From contig JBBBDQ010000192.1 in assembly GCA_037127315.1 (NCBI GenBank), forward strand, positions 5,267,501 to 5,331,500: 64,000 nucleotides of DNA. The letters are read 5' to 3'. This document shows positions 37,101 through 47,270 of this stretch, piece after piece; the first letter of the stretch is position 1, and each line of letters opens with the position of its first letter. The position numbers and the translations under genes are program-made. Source of the stretch: Ascarosepion bandense (Eukaryota > Mollusca > Cephalopoda > Sepiida > Sepiidae). The notes beneath the pieces were generated by a model. The model had not been told where the DNA came from. It saw only the letters and a program-made list of their open reading frames with translations, and searched no databases.

Positions 37101-39274
37101 TAGAATGACTTAATTCATGTCAATTTTGAATCCTAAGGAAAATGGAAGATTATTAGGTGCATTCTAGACACTTGATGCTTTTTTTATTACCATCAAGGCA
37201 AAAATGGTTTGCAAGCAACAAAAAAGATATATGCTGTGTACAGTGGAGGTGATAGAACTGTATGGAATTGATTTGCTAAGTTTAGAATTGGTGATTGTAT
37301 CCCCCCCCCCTCCCACTGCAAATGACCAAATCAAGACATTGATTGAGAGTAACCCACATTACACACTTAGGGAAGCTTGGGTACTAAAATTGCTACGTCG
37401 TTTGGATACCACATGATCTGATTAAAAAAAGTCTTTGGATGTATTTCTATTTGTGATTTGCTGTATAAACACAATGAAAATGCACACTTTTTTATGTAAA
37501 TTGTAACAAGTGATGAGAAATGGATTGTTTACAACAATGTTCGACAGAAAAAAATCTGGTACTTGATGTGAACAAACTTTTGTTACTCCAAAAGTAGGTT
37601 TTTTTTATCCTAAGAAAATTATACTGTGCATCCAGTGGGATTGGAAAGGAACCCTGAGCTTCTCCCAAGTAATTAGTTAATTGATTTTGAAAAGTACTCC
37701 TTGCAACTAGATGAATTAAAGACAGCAATTCAAGAAAAATGCTCAAAATCAGAGAACAGGAAAAGTGTAGCTTTCCATCAGGATAATACAAGACCTCATG
37801 TTTCTTTGGTGACCCAGCAAAACTTGTTGCAGTTTGGGTGGGATGTGTTACCCTCACCCTCCATATTCACCAGATATTGCTCCTTCGAAATTTCATTTAT
37901 TCAGATCCTTGCAAAATAATTTCAATGGTAAAAATTTTAATCCTTTGGATGATTAAAAAAACAAAAAACAAAAAAAAAACACCATAATGAGTTCTCACCA
38001 AAATTCTGGGAAGAGGAAATCTTTTAAGTTGAAGGCAAAATGGAGAAAGTTTGTGCAACAAAATGATTCATATTTAGTTAAATAAATATTTAATGGCAGA
38101 ATTTTGTTAGTGTTTTAATTTCCCTTAAAAACTAGCATGAACTTTCCAGATAACCCAATAGATATTAGTTTATAAAATTGTTTTTAATTAATTCACCCCC
38201 AAGCAAGGCAATAATGTTACTGAGATGTAAGAGGCTAGTGGTGGGTGAAAGAGAATGAAAATAATTTAGAAAGAACTGAAAATCCAATCCTAAACAGAAA
38301 ACCAGGGATGAGCCTACTTGTGTTCAAAAGACCAGGAAGGATTGCGTGTGAGGAAAAATAATAAATAGTAAATAAAATTTCAGTTTAGGTGGCGATGTTA
38401 GATGTATAAAGTTACAAAGTAGACTTTAAAAGGAACTGGAAACCCAGTCCTGAACAGGAAGCAAGAGTGAACCAGATAAGTGAACATATCAACTTCTATT
38501 GAGATACATATATATTGTTTTCTGACATGGCTTTAATGCTTTATGGGAAGGCATTGTGTGTGTTTACAAACACAGGAGGTTTGTCATCTACCCAATCCCT
38601 CTATGTAACCCCCTGCGCTATAGTGGCAGTGGAATGCCTTGCTTGGGGTGACACGATTAAAAAATAAAAATTTAATATTAATAGGGGAAAAAATGATACT
38701 GTCTGGGGAAATAGTACTTTATTCTATTTTAAATTACCTCCCTTAAGCATTCCTTTCTCTTTTAAAAACTGCAAAATTTTCTTCCAGGTTGTTATCAGGT
38801 GCCTGATTGTAGTCATTAGTCTCTTTCGTTGGTGGTTTTGGATTTGAGAAAGACCAGAATTCATTGGAAAAACAAATCTGTACTATCAGATGGCTGATAG
38901 ATAACAGCAAAAATATTTTTGCCATATATTGTGAATGCAATGATCACACAGTACGCAAACTCAACCAGTTGTATCTCATTAATGACTGAGTAACCATATG
39001 CCATACAAGTTCTCAAGATATTCAGCATAGCTGCATATTTTTCAGATAGATTCTCATGACAGTAATTTAAAAAAAAAAATTTGTAATATGATCTTTGAAT
39101 TTTTCAGGTATTGAATTGGCCAAAGAAGTGAATTCCAAATGTGGACCTAATCTGGCTGATTTTAAGAATATGCTTGAAAGTGACCCAGAAGTGCAAGAAC
39201 AGCTGAAGAATCTACGAGAAGAAGTGAAAGCTTTTGCTGAGAAATTCCCAATGCCTGGTTTTGATCAAATGTAA
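17693..39274 (+). CDS. SHMT: Serine hydroxymethyltransferase, 7 coding exons
   Basis: This is a PLP-dependent enzyme that interconverts serine plus tetrahydrofolate with glycine plus 5,10-methylene-THF in one-carbon metabolism. The coding exons are 17693-17904, 22777-23135, 25411-25623, 32534-32647, 33947-34069, 35183-35410 and 39108-39274. They join to 1416 nt, or 471 residues plus TAA, close to the roughly 480 residues of animal cytosolic SHMT. All six introns are GT/AG with matching phases. Visible motifs are [15 protein letters not shown] (61-75), [14 protein letters not shown] (216-229), the PLP-lysine motif [10 protein letters not shown] with Lys247, [10 protein letters not shown] (287-296) and [13 protein letters not shown] with Arg391. 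The start has no mitochondrial presequence, so the cytosolic form is favoured. An acceptor-like AG at 17680-17681 just upstream of the ATG suggests a 5' UTR exon further upstream, which I could not locate. An alternative upstream exon adding a presequence cannot be excluded. Confidence 0.97.
17905..22776 (+). other. SHMT intron 1
   Basis: GTAAGT donor and TTTCAG acceptor. It contains (TG)n at 18048-18070, (TA)n at 18326-18344, 20139-20174 and 22118-22148, and a full TIR element at 20217-21966. No other gene seen. Confidence 0.85.
20217..21966 (+). mobile_element. Non-autonomous TIR DNA transposon, copy 3
   Basis: Starts GGTACCTCCACTCCTTTTTC and ends AATGGAGGTACC, with TA at 20215-20216 and 21967-21968. 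At 1750 bp it is the longest of the three. The interior shares blocks with copy 1 such as TCCAGTAAGCAAAATAC, GACTATAATGTCCT and GTTTTATTGCATTTTTTATT. No coding capacity. Confidence 0.78.
22777..23135 (+). CDS. SHMT: SHMT coding exon 2
   Basis: The acceptor is TTTCAG and the first base completes the Arg71 codon. The exon encodes residues 71-190: [20 protein letters not shown], the [12 protein letters not shown] segment, [25 protein letters not shown] and the start of the large PLP domain. The donor is GCAG|GTCAGG, phase 1. The SGCPAN stretch has Cys where I would expect Ser in most SHMTs (from memory). No stop or frameshift is present. Confidence 0.96.
23136..25410 (+). other. SHMT intron 2
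   Basis: GTCAGG donor and TTTTCAG acceptor. AT-rich. No gene or clear element recognised, apart from poly-G at 23791-23802. Confidence 0.85.
25411..25623 (+). CDS. SHMT: SHMT coding exon 3 (PLP lysine)
   Basis: The acceptor is TCCTTTTCAG. The exon encodes residues 191-261, including Asp218 and His221 of MADMAHISG (the PLP pyridine and ring-stacking positions by family knowledge) and Lys247 of [10 protein letters not shown], which forms the Schiff base. The donor is G|GTAATT. At 213 nt it is phase 1 to phase 1. Confidence 0.97.
26457..28030 (-). pseudogene. CR1/Jockey-type LINE reverse transcriptase relic
   Basis: Reading the minus strand, conserved pieces appear in order. First comes [20 protein letters not shown] near 27715-27660, then [20 protein letters not shown] in 27501-27214, then [17 protein letters not shown] with the catalytic YADD in 27187-26960, then [12 protein letters not shown] with [11 protein letters not shown] in 26708-26457. 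These are RT and C-terminal motifs of CR1/Jockey-type LINEs. Multiple frame changes and stops show it is dead. It lacks a visible endonuclease, so it is 5'-truncated. A 21-bp block (TATGTCTAGAGTAA..AGCTTG) is duplicated at 27295-27352. It sits antisense inside SHMT intron 3. Confidence 0.85.
28104..28633 (+). mobile_element. Helitron-like composite element 3
   Basis: Two 5'-type starts are visible. One at about 28104 has TTTATAAATGAAACTTTGTGTGTG and a CTCCGAAATGGCTGAACCG block; the other at about 28430 has TATATAAAAGGCAAGATG. The 3' terminus is well preserved: hairpin CCCG...CGGG at 28606-28621, then CTATACTGCTAG ending 28633, followed by T. It appears to be one element nested in or beside another. 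Confidence 0.65.
30240..30480 (+). mobile_element. LINE 3'-tail fragment
   Basis: The block GCTAACAGTTTCTTTTACTT...CTTGTGGAACTCCCTTCTGG parallels 31618-31672, the region that reads TSHLWNSL in the better-preserved copy. A downstream stretch at 30440-30460 (CTCAGTGGCTTTAATACC) matches 31784-31806. Confidence 0.5.
31128..31820 (+). pseudogene. LINE C-terminal relic, sense to SHMT
   Basis: Frame from about 31128 reads [15 protein letters not shown] then [15 protein letters not shown], the same C-terminal motif as in the antisense LINE at 26457-26708. Near 31618 it reads [20 protein letters not shown]. The middle is scrambled. It is a truncated CR1/Jockey-type copy of opposite orientation to the first. 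Confidence 0.75.
32534..32647 (+). CDS. SHMT: SHMT coding exon 4
   Basis: The acceptor is CTTCCACAG after a 6.9-kb intron. The 114-nt exon encodes residues 262-299, including [20 protein letters not shown], a conserved substrate and tetramer-interface region of SHMT. The donor is GGAG|GTATAT, phase 1. Confidence 0.95.
32648..33946 (+). other. SHMT intron 4
   Basis: GTATAT donor, TTCCAG acceptor. AT-rich with no recognised element. Confidence 0.85.
33947..34069 (+). CDS. SHMT: SHMT coding exon 5
   Basis: The acceptor is CTTTCCAG. The 123-nt exon encodes residues 300-340 ([20 protein letters not shown] and onward to LGYTLATG), matching the start of the SHMT C-terminal domain. The donor is ACAG|GTAAAA, phase 1. 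Confidence 0.95.
34070..35182 (+). other. SHMT intron 5
   Basis: GTAAAA donor, CCCCAAAG acceptor. No gene or element recognised. Confidence 0.85.
35183..35410 (+). CDS. SHMT: SHMT coding exon 6
   Basis: The acceptor is CTCCCCAAAG after a T-rich tract. The 228-nt exon encodes residues 341-416 with [34 protein letters not shown] and LGTPALTSR. Arg391 is the expected substrate-carboxylate arginine. The donor is TCAG|GTTTGT, phase 1. Confidence 0.96.
37300..38085 (+). pseudogene. Mariner transposase relic
   Basis: In order on the plus strand: [20 protein letters not shown] (DNA-binding part), [20 protein letters not shown] near 37506 (first catalytic Asp), [17 protein letters not shown] and [11 protein letters not shown] near 37770-37800 (second Asp), [30 protein letters not shown] near 37868, and [20 protein letters not shown] near 38000. 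These match mariner transposases. At least two frame changes and several stops break it. The third catalytic Asp, expected in PSDYH, is Lys in PSKFH. Terminal inverted repeats were not identified. Confidence 0.85.
38195..38670. repeat. Interspersed repeat family 2, compound copies
   Basis: A left part (38195-38330, minus sense) starts CACCCCCAAGCAAGGCAATA and includes AACCAGGGATGAGCCTA. A right part (38594-38670, plus sense) carries GTAACCCCCTGCGCTATAGT and CTTGCTTGGGGTGACACGATT. The two halves face each other as an inverted pair, with a partial repeat at 38430-38480 between. Confidence 0.55.
39108..39274 (+). CDS. SHMT: SHMT coding exon 7, C-terminus
   Basis: The acceptor is ATTTTTCAG. The exon encodes residues 417-471, from IELAKEV to the conserved FPMPGF ending, and stops at TAA 39272-39274. 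A 3' UTR of unknown length follows. Confidence 0.96.
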
Positions 39275-41007
39275 ATGTAGATTTAAGCATTAATTTGTAA
39301 ACCTTCCACTGAATAGTATCCATTGGAAACTCTTTTTATAGAAGAGGAAAGAAATGGTAACCATTTTAAAAAAAGAGGAAATTGTTTTACTTTTTAAGTC
39401 TAGACATTTTGTTTTCTTTTTCTTGGTTATGTTTTCTCCCATGTGTAATTTAACAGATTTTCTGTACACTGTCGACCTTTTTGAATGATGAAAATTGGAA
39501 TCACTTTTGGACAACATTGGATTATGCAGATATTTTACTAAAAGTCTCACTCTTTGCATGTTAAATGATGTAGAAATCTTCTCTTTAATTCCTCACCCCA
39601 ATATGTTGACAATAAATTCTTTGTTCAATGGTTCTTTACCCTTATATTTGAATTCATTTTCTTATAAATCAAATCAGTTGTTATTTTTTGCATATTCCAT
39701 ACCTGAAATTTTTACCTTCATGCTTCGAATGTTTTTTGTTTTTTTTGTTTTTTTTTCTGTTTTTTGTTTGCGACTGAAAAGTTTCTCAAAGTTTAGATTC
39801 ATGTATTGATAAATATGTGTAGACAGGGAGGATGATGCAAATTAACATCTATCCCACTTTTTACTGTCTACTTTACCACCTCTTACAAGAAATATTCTGA
39901 AAATTGATAGGCTTATTGCATTAAAACACTGGTGATTGTACAATTTGAGCCTAGTTAGGTGACTGCTGGGGAACACCAGGTGCTGAATGTGTGAGTGGTA
40001 CAATTGTTTGGAATTGGAAATTGGAGACAAATTTCAATTGTTTGTTATATTCATTTGTGTGTAAATACACATGGGAAGGCATGAATCTACCTCTTCCTTC
40101 TATTATTGATTAATTAATAGGACTTGTTTCCAACAAGTTATTACAATCTAAAAATATATCCTGACTTTAAATAGCCTGCAAAATGTTTAATCTATAAAAA
40201 GCAAATCAGTCAATCATGAGAATTGATCAGCTGAAGAAATTTTCTCCATTAAAGAAGTTTTGTTTGTTAACTGATGATAGAATGAGAGTCGGAGACGAAC
40301 TTTATTTGCAGGATGAAAAATAAAGTTCCCTGATTGAATTGTTGAATTCAGTCATTGCTGTTGATTTTGTGAGAGATATGTTGTGAATAATACCAACACA
40401 TACAAACTCACAAACCAACCCTAGAATTGGTAATAGAAGAATAGGGAGGGATTATTCAAATGATATTCATTAAGACCTTGACAAATTGATTGTTTGTATA
40501 AGCAAGAATTGGTTGTCAGTTCTGAAAATTTTCTTCATTTAATCACTCACCTACTTCATTTCTGACAAGGTTTCAATTAGCTTCACTTAAGACTTCTTCA
40601 GATCAAAAACAGTACAAATAGCAGAGTGGTGATCTATGGATAGAATGAGATTCACAACATAACAAGACCAGAGTGGGGATGTGTCGTAAGGATAATTAAA
40701 TGTGTAATACATGAAAACTTTGTATTGAATTTGTAGTATATACTTAATACCAAGAAAGAAACATCTTTTTTCAGCCTTTGGGGTAGATAAAAGTAATGAG
40801 AATTTTACAGGTGCTCTTGCAACAGCTAGAAAAGGCAGAAAATAATTTATTATTTTGTGAATTGTATCCTCCTCTCCTCTCTCTCTCTCTCTCCCCCTCC
40901 ATATAGAGAAGGCAGTTTAAGTAAGGAAGGAGTATTGCACTATAGCAGATGTGGAAGTATGGTATTGACTGGCAATCAAAATTTAGTCTAAAGTGGAAGA
41001 GAGTTGA
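39275..41007. other. SHMT 3' UTR and flank
   Basis: Probable 3' UTR to at least 39611, then gene-free DNA with a (CT)n tract at 40870-40893. No supported ORF. Confidence 0.5.
39611..39616 (+). terminator. Candidate SHMT polyadenylation signal AATAAA
   Basis: This is a canonical AATAAA 337 bp after the SHMT stop codon, followed by a T-rich stretch within 40 bp. Further AATAAA hexamers occur at 40319-40324 and 41882-41887 and could be used instead. Transcript data would be needed to choose. Confidence 0.4.
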
Positions 41008-41302
41008 GTGCCACATGGGATACATGCTTAGGCAATCATATCTCAAAAGAAACGTGATTCACTGAGCAAAAGGTTATCCTGCAGTAGGTTGCCATTACTT
41101 TCTGTGGTAGACTGGTTGCCAGCCAAGGCTATAGAACCCAATCTGTCCTGTTATTTAACCCCTGACTGAAGGGAAGAGATGGATTAATACCTTTCCCAAG
41201 GGTATTTGCATGTAAGTGAATGCAATGAATTCAACTGAAATTTGAACTCATCTCTCCAATTTCTCGTTCTAAGCCAATATCCACTGCACCACAAAGCACA
41301 TC
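41008..41302 (-). repeat. tRNA-derived SINE copy C
   Basis: Same family as copies A, B and D, with ATCCTGCAGTAGGTTGCCAT, GACTGGTTGCCAGCCAAGGC and CCACTGCACCACAA in order. Confidence 0.75.
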
Positions 41303-42129
41303 TAGATTATTGGACAAAAAATTGGTGATCTGAATGAAAAGATACTACTCTGAAGAAATGGAAAAAAAAAAGCAAGACTACCTCTTTTTACATTATTGAG
41401 ATTATTGTCCTCATCTTTGTTGCCATTTGTACAAGGTTTTGGCTGTTGTATGCTCCAGCCTTCTTCAGGTGCTAGGAATTTCGAACCAAACCCTTTATTA
41501 CAATCACTCTCAATATCATTCTCATTCCTTGTGTGGAGCATTTTTGGTAGTCATGAGTTATCTCCCTCTAAGTTACTTGTTCATAACTGCTGTAGCCTGG
41601 TATTGAACTTGCAAATCTTTGGGTCATGTCCCGGAACTAACCCACGTCTATATCCACTGGGCCATGTGTTTTAAGGACAAGAACTGACTATTCTAAGTTG
41701 AATGAACTTTTTACCAACAATTTCTCAACAGCAAACTGTTTAATTTTGGTATATAAATATAAAAACATCATCAAATTGACTGATGATTACACACTTACTT
41801 TTTAACACTCAATAACATAATGCAGCTTTAGACATTTGCCACCATAGTTATATACAAACTGGGTGTTATTTCTCTCATTGAAATAAAGTCTTCATTTCTC
41901 AAACTTCTGATCTAGAGTAAATTTGTGGGGACTTTGTGTTTAACACAAGGCCACTTTAATAAACATGATTGATGTCTCCATAAAATATTTGATCTGTGCA
42001 ATCCTGATAATTTGATGAAAGTGTTTTTTTAACTGCATGATCTCATGTATCTATAGGTATCCAGATTTGTGTTGGTGTTTATGTGTTCTGTTGAATTTTG
42101 AGAAGTGAATTACAATTGCAACATTGTGT
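41303..42129. other. Gene-free stretch
   Basis: No recognised element. The frames at 41302-41541 and 41396-41674 overlap on opposite strands with no domain. Confidence 0.4.
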
Positions 42130-42850
42130 ATCATCTTTTAAAAAAATTGTCCGGGCACTGACAGGGGTGTATGAAAAACTATCGGATGGCATGCAGAAAA
42201 TGTCTTCTTTAATAATATTTCTTATAGTGTGAAGTACAAGGGGTGAGTTTATCAAACCAATTGGCGGAGTTTTTCTACATGACTAATGATGTTTTGAGTT
42301 ACCTGTGGAATTTTAGCATTTGCACCCATTGCGTAATCTGAGCGTGAAATGGTGTATATGAAGAACTGGGTACCGATCAGGGTAGGTGGATGCATTTAAT
42401 TTACGAAAGTCCGCACAAGGTTGAAATCTCTTATTGTTCTGTGTTGAAACAAGATAAGGGATGCGTGAGGGCTTTGAGATGAATGAATCATACTTTCCTT
42501 AGATTTTTGTTAAATTTGTTTTGGCAAATTTGTTTTTGTGTGGATGTAATTGTTGTAGGCGTGTGAATATTGCCTATACAGTAGTTTTTATCTGGTGTTT
42601 TATTTCATGCTTGATGCTGTCAGTATTTTTTTAAGGGGTTTCGTAATATCCTTATGTTTATGGCAAACTGTTGTGCTGATGCTTGTAGATCAGTATTGTG
42701 TATGACTTCCTGAAATACAGGTATTTGTTTTGGTTTCTGAAAGGTTATTGTGTTTGCACATCGACTTGTACGAATGTCCACATAAAATTTCGGTGCATGC
42801 CAATATTTAATGTCAAATCATTTTTTGTGTTGCAGGTGTGAATGCATATG
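42130..42850 (-). pseudogene. Ty3/gypsy protease-RT relic 1
   Basis: On the minus strand, 42480-42361 reads without a stop and includes IPYLVSTQNNKRFQPCADFR followed by KLNASTYPDRYPVL. This is the conserved RT block of Ty3/gypsy (the DYRKLN...DRYPVP region). It continues as HIHHFTLRL to 42310. Just upstream, 42530-42481 supplies MIHSSQSPHASLI in a shifted frame. Around 42800-42750 the strand reads GMHRNFMWTFVQVDVQ, like the end of gypsy protease. Stops and frame changes are frequent. No LTRs found. Confidence 0.7.
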
Positions 42851-45800
42851 CTGTTTGAAGCTAGTAGTTTGAGGAGACTAGGACTGGGTTTTGTTCCATG
42901 CGGGAGTATTCTCTAGGAATTACTAGCAGTTATTGTCAACTACATAAAATAAGCAACTTTTTTGTATGCATTTGTCAAGGTAGTTGTGATCACTCACTAG
43001 TTCATTCTTTTCTCTGTTGTCTGTTGGTGTTATGACGACAAGGTTAGGTATATTTCCTTACCTCGTTACGGAACGTATGGTGAGACCAGCAAATGCCACT
43101 GAGGTGTGTGTCTGTTCTTCCATGGTCAAGACTTCTTCAGTGTGGAATACTGTTGCGTCTACGTGAGGTACTTCTGAGTTTCCGTTATTGCTTACTTAAA
43201 ACAACAATTGCATTTGTTACATTTGCCTTTGTAAATCTGCAAATGCTTTGTTGATGTGTGTGTGTGTGTGTGTGTGTGTAGGGAGCTCCGATCATGTTTA
43301 TTAAATTACCCTTGTGCCAAATATAACCAAACTCCCCACTGTTTACTCCAGATCATCAGAAGGTTGGAAATGTAAAACTGTTTCATTTGTATAAATAAAT
43401 GAAGATTTATTTATTGAACAGCATGACATCACATTGTATGTATGAAATCATTAACTGTGAAATGTTCTAAGAGAAAGTGTGGTGAGAAGTTTAAAACATC
43501 AAGAGTTTGTCTGTTTTCGTGAAATGTGAATTTTACTTATACAAAGATATAAATCTTTGTACAAATGCTTTTGGTGTGATGTATCAACAGGATAGTAGTA
43601 ATGTCGTGTTCCTCTCTTTCTGTTGTATTGACGGTGAATAGGTGAAAAGGAAAGAGGAGAAATAATGAAAGCAGCACGAGAGAGAAAGGTGTGAACGTCG
43701 AGGACTGCCTGATTATTTTCTTGCTGGATTGAGTACTCTTGGCTTCTCTCTCTGTTTGACTGACTGAAAAATGTGAAATATGTAGCCAACACGGATCATG
43801 TGGTCGGCTCCCAACACACTCATTTTTGGGTAAGAAGAAATGATACAGGTCATTGAAAGTTGAATTTGTTGTTTTCTGCAAATCGCTCTCTTTTCATTAG
43901 TTAATTAATATTTTCACACTGGCTCGCAAATTTGCAAACAATGAAGAAAAATTATTTTTATTTTGTACTCGAAACGTGTTCGGCACTGCAATCTTTATCC
44001 TGTTTGGAAGTTAGTACGTTTGTTGAGTGGTGTGTCATCATGGGTATCATTATTTATACCATGGTGGTTAGTAATTTATCCAACCATAGGCAACTTAGGA
44101 TTGACTCCAACGTATCGTTCTCTTTGAGGTGAATTTGCATGTTTGGAAGATGTTCTATTACCGATATTTATATTGTTACATATTTCTATCAGCATTTGTT
44201 AATCCAAGTGACCTGTTCTTTTAATGTTTGCAAGTTTTAAAGACATTGTAATGGTAAGTGTTGGGAAAGTCTCCCAATAGGTTGCTGACTCTGTTGACTA
44301 CATCGAGAGACAATTTTTTGACTGCATATATCTGAATTGATCCTGCACTTGGTTATTTACAAAGGTAAATGCAACAAAGTATTGGGCAACAGTCATTTTT
44401 TGTGATTGAATGCTTCAGGCAGTGAAAATGTTCTGGAGTTGAAAGAACCAATTCTTTGTGCTGGCGGCATTGTATGATGGTAATTGAAGGTCTGATGAAT
44501 TTATGTCTAAAGGTGTTTCTAATGTGTCTGTGTGTGAACTCATCGTGTTAGTGCATTTACTGGAGTTTCAGCGTATTTCTTGAATCTGCTATGGTACGAT
44601 CGTTTAGGTTTCCACTTGCTGCAGAAGCAAAAATGGCTAACGGGACAGGCAGAGCTTTGTTGCTGTTACTAGTTGGATGTTAATTCCTTCTCTGCCTTGG
44701 CAAACAAAAGACTGGAAATTTATATCTATTGCTGTTGTAAGAAAGAAAAAGAGGGAGAGAGAATTTTGAATTTGGGTATATAGATTTTAGCAAGTTTTAA
44801 TTTTTGAGTGGGAGTGGCTCCGACTGATCATAATATATTTTGTTTTGTTTAAAGCGGATCGATGCACAGAAAACGTAGTTAGCAGTCTACTTTAGGTCGT
44901 CAAACAGTCAACATCCATTTATAAAAAGCACATTTGTCAGTAACAAAGTAGTCATGTAATATTGGCCCTCCTAGATAACAGTGAATACCGGACAATTTCC
45001 TCACGAATGAAGAAGAGACATGGGGCAACTGAAATATGGTTCTGCAGAAGGATACTCAGAATCCTTGAGTAACGAGAAAGTTTTAGGGAAAATATAAACA
45101 AAAAGGACACTTGTACTAAGAATAAGAAAGAGACAGTTGATATTTCCAGGGAACATAATGACGAAAGAGATTTTGGAGAAATTAACACTCACAGAACATT
45201 GAAGGCAAGAAATACAAAAAGGCAGTGAATTCTTAACAAACTATGGTAGACATATCAAAGATTAGGAAATATAGCAAAAAGAAAAGCATTACTTAGATCC
45301 ACAAAGAACAGGAAATTGTGGAGAGCCATGACCACCCATGCGCGTATGGGACAATATCATATTTGATGCAAATATATAGAAATCCGAAATTACACAAATG
45401 CGAAATGAATACCTGATTCACAAATTAATTCTATAAAATGCTTGACAATCTAAAAATAAAAAGGCAAAAATATTTTGTGCATTGCTTTATTCAAGAAGAA
45501 ACTTGCAAAACAGATAAAGGAATTTCTCGACCTGGCACTGAAATGTCAGCTATAATTCAATTTTGGCGATAGCATGAAAAAGGCGTAAAGCTAAATTCTA
45601 TAGGAAAAAAAAGATCCTCCAATGAAAAACAAACACTTCACAAGTTACTCTGGATTATGGATCTTATTTAAGGTTGAAAGCATAAAAAAAGACAGCTATA
45701 AAAATACCGACCCAACTCTTAAACAAAGCACAAAAACAAGCTTATATCAAACTTAGAAATAACAAAAAATGTTGTTGAGTCTCGTATATCTGTGTGTAGC

Positions 45801-46267
45801 AATAGTCATGACGTAGCTCTCATTGTCAAGTGTGACGCAACAGATTGCTGCCCAGCCTGTCAGTTACTTACTACTTAAATAGTGCTGGGGTAATTTGCAT
45901 GGGATGCTACACCCTCTCTGAATCGGAGTGGTTGTACACCCTTGTTTTTCCTATCACTCTTTCTAATGACTTTTGTCTTATACTATCCTTCTATTCGTTT
46001 TCTTTGTCGTTTCTTCAACGGTGACTTCGGTTATCCTCTTCATCATACTCATCTGTTTTTTTAACTATTACTTAATTCCATATCTTGCTCAATCTCATTT
46101 CTGCAACACACTGTCTCTTCCTGCTCTTGCACTTCCATTCTCTACTTATTACCTCATTATTGTGCCTTCCTTTCTCTTCATGTTCTTGTTCTTTCATCTC
46201 CATATCCCCCAACACATTCTTACTTCTAAACTGGTCAGCATGCACCAAAATACACTGCCCTTTCTTT
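42851..46267. other. Gene-free stretch between gypsy relics
   Basis: (TG)n at 43253-43280. Near 45290-45345 the plus strand reads LRSTKNRKLWRAMTTHARMG, reminiscent of LINE polymerase C-termini, but too short to classify. Frames at 43499-43881 and 45973-46402 are compositionally biased and not supported. The 3' LTR of the gypsy element to the right was not found here. Confidence 0.4.
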
Positions 46268-46769
46268 TCAATTATGGCTGTGTTGCTTTCTTTTTATAAC
46301 AGGAAATTCGCCTCCTCCAGATTCGCCACTTTTCTTATACCACACCTTCCCACTTGTAGCAAAAGACATCATTATGGGGCCTCTGATCTGCTTTCCCATT
46401 AGCGACGATGGGCTCAATTTCCTTCCCACTTGTGTGATAGATCTATAGCTAAGGAGCACTTCAAAGTTATTTTCACAGTTTGCACCATTCTCTTCACTAT
46501 TTTGTTTGATTGTAGATGGTATGGTGGTGTCTTAGATGGGAAGTAATCCGTCTTAACCAAACACACAAACTCTCATTGGAAAACTCGGTCGCATTGTCTG
46601 TAACTATCGTTCGAAGCACTCCATTTATCAAAAACACTGTCCTTAAAACCTGTTCTATTGTGGCCGCTCTTCTTTCCTTTACTTTCATAACTTTTTGCCA
46701 ACCGGAGTATGTGTCTACTAGTATTAAAGATGACTTCATATCCCTGATAAGCATATGGTCCATGTTCAC
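46268..46769 (-). pseudogene. Gypsy integrase relic
   Basis: 46769-46497 reads LILVDTYSGWQKVMKVKERR then GVLRTIVTDNATEFSNESL. The first Asp is in LVDTYSGW and the second in VTDNATEF; these are the first two acidic residues of a DDE integrase core, and the third is not visible. 46459-46268 reads FATSGKVWYKKSGESGGGEF with VIKRKQHSHN, the integrase C-terminal region. The two parts are in separate frames. Confidence 0.8.
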
Positions 46770-46976
46770 TAACCCAGGACTGTGCTTTCTTAGGCCACGA
46801 ATGAATTTCTTTCTATCTGAAACTTCTTATATTACACTTTGGACACCTCCTAATTTACTCATCAACATCCTTCGAATACACCAGCCACCACACTTGCAGT
46901 TTTAACCTTCTCCGTGTAGCCGTTACGTCACAATGCACATCGCCATGCACGTCTCTCAATACGTCTTTTCTCAGCA

Positions 46977-47252
46977 CTATAGAGCTACTATTACATATCC
47001 ATGACATATTATATTATTCTTTGTGGTCAAATTGTGTCTTTCCTCCTTGAATGGTCGCTCTACCATTGAGCAATTGCTCCATCTATTATTCTTTCCATCA
47101 GGAAGCACGTCTGTCTCCATCCAGTGAATTATTCTATCCTCACCAGTTTCGTGCTCCTCTTCTGTTCCATTCACAAACTGTAACCATGACAAGGCGTCCA
47201 TATGAGGAATAGTGTTTCCTTTCACATATATAATGTTGAAATAAAATGCCAT
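46977..47252 (-). pseudogene. Gypsy RNase H tail and linker
   Basis: Reads FYFNIIYVKGNTIPHMDALS followed by WLQFVN, matching the end of Ty3/gypsy RNase H (the ..YRKG..IPHADALSRL pattern). Just upstream of this frame, RQIKVM is in the same frame, joining it to the LINE boundary at about 47270. The rest is a linker of low similarity. Confidence 0.8.
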
Positions 47253-47270
47253 GACTTTTATCTGTCTAAC

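Larger units (their letters stand above)
35411..39107 (+). other. SHMT intron 6
   Basis: GTTTGT donor, TTTTCAG acceptor. It holds a dead mariner (37300-38085) and family 2 repeat pieces (38195-38670). The rest is AT-rich. Confidence 0.85.

Noticed and set aside
17693..39274. SHMT as a pseudogene because of variant residues such as SGCPAN
   Set aside because: All seven exons join without stops, catalytic Lys, Asp, His and Arg are present and all splice sites are canonical.
45290..45345. LRSTKNRKLWRAM-like LINE C-terminus
   Set aside because: Too short and isolated to assign; noted only in the region description.
46085..46402. Open frame 105 codons, plus strand
   Set aside because: Opposite to the gypsy integrase tail on the minus strand and very biased to Leu/Ser/Phe.
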